From: Cyclospora cayetanensis
Taxonomy: Eukaryota; Apicomplexa; Conoidasida; Eucoccidiorida; Eimeriidae
Assembly: GCF_002999335.1 (NCBI RefSeq)
Contig: NW_020312039.1
Coordinates: 85,001-147,425 of the forward strand
Length of the DNA: 62,425 nt
Reading direction: 5' to 3'
Shown here: piece by piece, positions 60,401-62,425 of the stretch
Layout of the letters: each line of letters begins with the position of its first letter
Position numbering within the stretch: position 1 is the stretch's first letter
The notes under the pieces: generated by a model
The model's input: only the letters and a program-made list of their open reading frames with translations
The model's database searches: none
Told to the model about the DNA's origin: nothing
Program-made: the position numbers and the translations under genes

Positions 60401-61744
60401 CACTCCTGCATTGCTTTCGTTGCGCAGCACAAGGAGCCTCCAAATGATGCTTGATTGGAACTTTGTAATGTTTCGTAAAATGGGCCCCCGGCGCAAACAG
60501 TAAGTGCATCCCAGCAACAAAGTCTAGTAGATCATGGAATTTTGAGGATAAAAGGCTATTAGACCCCCGCTCCACCATTGCCAAGATTTACTCTCGTGGA
60601 GGGTCAACAATCCCACACTTGACGCATTTTAAGCTGTTCATTCCATTGCTGGCTATCTTCGGATATTCGTTTGCTACGCCTTGAAAGCAGTCAATAAATT
60701 TGTTGTTTTGCGTGTGCGCACTGTGGAGCTGTCGTCGGCACGAATTATCCAGCTAATGATACCATAGTGCTGGTTCGTTATCGTACGTGCCACCAATTTT
60801 CAGTCTGCACTTGGATTTTTATCCCTTTTTTCGGGACATTTCCTATGGTGGTTGCAAATGCTCTAGACAGCAGCTTCTTCTGCCCCAAAGGCAGAAATAG
60901 TGCCGCTGTCGCCCTCAACTCTCCAGCCCAGGGATGAAAACAGGATCTTTAATGTCATTAAAATCGGTTCTCCAGCGTTCCCGTTCCGTGGAGCGTTTAA
61001 TTAATTCCAGGTATGATTTATGACACCATAGTATGCTGAGCACATTTTAGCGACTTACAACAGGCTTGCTTCAATGATTCCTAAGCTATTCTTGCAAGCC
61101 GGCTCGTAGAGACTGGTGGAGGAATCAATTGATAGAATGCCAGCAACGTGAGCGACGCAGAAACGGAATATGCAAGCACTGAAGACCCTACACCACAGAG
61201 GACGATGAGGCTGGATGGAGTGGACGATTCGCAGGATTGTATCGTGATACAGTACTTTGAGAACCTAAGCAGCCTTCAATGTGGATGCAGGGTTTTCAAG
61301 GAAGCCTCTTGGGGACACTTACGGAGTTCCCCAAAAGTAAGAGAGGGAAATCAGAAAATGATTTTTATATATCTAGGTTGGAACTGGAGGAGCGCCTCAC
61401 AGCTTTTTCAAGCAAGAGCAATTTGCACATGCATGGTCAGCGTGACATCCGTCCGATTTTTGTTGAAAGGGAACGCCATATGACGTTTGGCCAAAAAAAT
61501 CGGCAGCAGGGTGCTTATCGCCGAAGCAAACATAAAGCTGACGAAACTGTAGCCAGTCTCATGGAATGAAGGCAAAAAAAAAACATGAACTATATTGAAA
61601 ACCTCCAGATATAAACCTAGATAAGCGCAGGGTTTCAAGCAGATCAGTGACTACTATTCGGTTGTCAAATAAATGCCAATTATGACGCGTGTCGCACCCA
61701 GTGTGAGGGGTACAGTAATAGGTTCACACTGGATGATGCTTTCC
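57411..61744. other. Gene-poor stretch
   Basis: No conserved protein or RNA gene was recognised. Small frames, such as one near 57750-57873 with a hydrophobic stretch (YLMLLAAIWLVFLL), 57904-58104 with several Cys, and 61148-61569, cannot be tied to a family or supported by splice structure. Confidence 0.4.
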
Positions 61745-62425
61745 TCAAGCATGAGCACCCCTAAGTCTGGCGGTAACTGTTTGCGCATCGTTGGGGCGCA
61801 ACATGGGAAGAATCTTGTAGAGGAAAGCGACAAAACAGTCAACAGTTGCGGTAATCATAATGGTACAAGGCTCCGACGGGTGTGGCTGAGTGTCTGCCGC
61901 CTTGGTGGTACCGCCCCAGGTAGACGCTGCTTCAGTAGTTCCTTCCTCAGTCGTGACCTCCACCGTAGTGGCTATTTCAGTAGAGCTTGGCTCAGTGGTA
62001 ACCTCCTCCGTACTTGCTTCCTCGGTAGAGGCTGGCTCAGTAATAACCTCCTCCGTGGTTGCTTCTTCGGTAGAGGCTGGCTCAGTGGTAACCTCCTCCG
62101 TAGTGGCTTCCTCGGTAGAGGCTGGCTCAGTGGTAACCTCCTCCGTGGTTGCTTCCTCGGTAGAGGCTGGCTCAGTGGTAACCTCCTCCGTGGTGGCTTC
62201 TTCGGTAGAGGCTAATTCAGTGGTAACCTCCTCCGTGGTTGCTTCTTCGGTAGAGGCTGGCTCAGTGGTAACCTCCTCCGTGGTTGCTTCCTCGGTAGAG
62301 GCTGGCTCAGTGGTAACCTCCTCCGTGGTTGCTTCCTCGGTAGAGGCTGGCTCAGTGGTAACCTCCTCCGTGGTTGCTTCCTCGGTAGAGGCTGGCTCAG
62401 TGGTAACCTCCTCCGTGGTTGCTTC
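61745..62425 (-). CDS. C-terminal part of a Thr/Glu-rich tandem-repeat, mucin-like protein (partial)
   Basis: The minus-strand frame is open from the right edge to a TGA at 61745-61747. It consists of 15-residue repeats of the type EPASTEEATTEEVTT, then degenerate repeats and a non-repeat tail. The tail has a hydrophobic patch (VDCFVAFLYKILPML) and a short basic C-terminus. Such Thr-rich acidic repeats are typical of O-glycosylated surface, mucin-like or cyst/oocyst-wall proteins of apicomplexans. The hydrophobic patch could be a membrane or anchor segment, though it is short. The start lies outside the window and the family is not identified. The plus strand is also open through the array, but only because the unit is a multiple of three; its Gly/Leu/Arg-rich product looks like a shadow. 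Confidence 0.6.
   Translation of the reverse strand, partial: EATTEEVTTEPASTEEATTEEVTTEPASTEEATTEEVTTEPASTEEATTEEVTTEPASTEEATTEEVTTELASTEEATTEEVTTEPASTEEATTEEVTTEPASTEEATTEEVTTEPASTEEATTEEVITEPASTEEASTEEVTTEPSSTEIATTVEVTTEEGTTEAASTWGGTTKAADTQPHPSEPCTIMITATVDCFVAFLYKILPMLRPNDAQTVTARLRGAHA
61976..62425. repeat. 45-bp tandem repeat array, continues past the window
   Basis: About ten copies of a 45-base unit (containing GGTAACCTCCTCCGTGGTTG on the plus strand) fill the end of the window. Copies differ at a few positions, such as GCTGG/GCTAA and TTCCTCGG/TTCTTCGG, and become more divergent toward the left edge of the array. All copies keep length 45, so the coding frame is preserved. Confidence 0.95.

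Noticed and set aside
61673..62215. Plus-strand 180-codon frame rich in Gly, Leu and Arg
   Set aside because: It is a shadow of the 45-bp repeat, open only because the unit is a multiple of three. The minus-strand product has the acidic Thr-rich composition of a real surface repeat.

Overview
The window reads as nuclear DNA of an apicomplexan, most likely an eimeriid coccidian (Eimeria or Cyclospora type). Genes are split into many short exons with GT-AG introns. CAG/CTG tracts encode poly-Gln and poly-Ala inside otherwise conserved proteins, there are no operons or bacterial ribosome-binding sites, and every recognisable protein is eukaryotic. Exons were joined by eye from conserved motifs, splice dinucleotides and phase. 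NLE1, DDX51, SDF2 and the second Clp gene close as full-length frames; the others have stated gaps.

Left part (1-23.3 kb) is a compact housekeeping block. It holds a partial coiled-coil gene (+), LSm2 (+), two tRNA-Asp genes (-), NLE1/Rsa4 (-), a Tad3-type tRNA deaminase subunit (+), DDX51/Dbp6 (-) and the SUMO E1 subunit AOS1 (+). NLE1/Tad3 and DDX51/AOS1 are divergent pairs whose short intergenic regions both carry repeated GGGGCCCC palindromes. NLE1 and DDX51 are both large-ribosomal-subunit assembly factors; LSm2, Tad3 and the tRNAs add an RNA-metabolism theme.

Middle part (23.3-52.1 kb) alternates gene-poor DNA with two related Clp/Hsp100 genes. A decayed Ty3/gypsy-like element (-) with a recognisable reverse-transcriptase core lies at about 25.7-29 kb, and a second decayed fragment with an RNase H-like stretch (+) at about 39-40.6 kb. 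The two ClpB-like genes (30.4-37.5 and 45.3-52.1 kb, both +) share intron positions and most exon lengths exactly. Both begin with a hydrophobic, signal-peptide-like N-terminus, and both have Met where the first AAA+ pore loop normally has an aromatic residue. A PPIL1-like cyclophilin (-) with several replaced active-site residues sits between them. This duplicated, apparently secreted Hsp100 pair is the most interesting system in the window.

Right part (52.1-62.4 kb) is gene-poor. It has an SDF2-like ER protein (+) with a signal peptide, MIR-type repeats, a C-terminal HDEL and one probable GC-AG intron. At the right edge is the C-terminal end of a Thr/Glu-rich 15-residue-repeat surface-type protein (-) that continues beyond the window. 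Long stretches without recognisable genes are listed as such.
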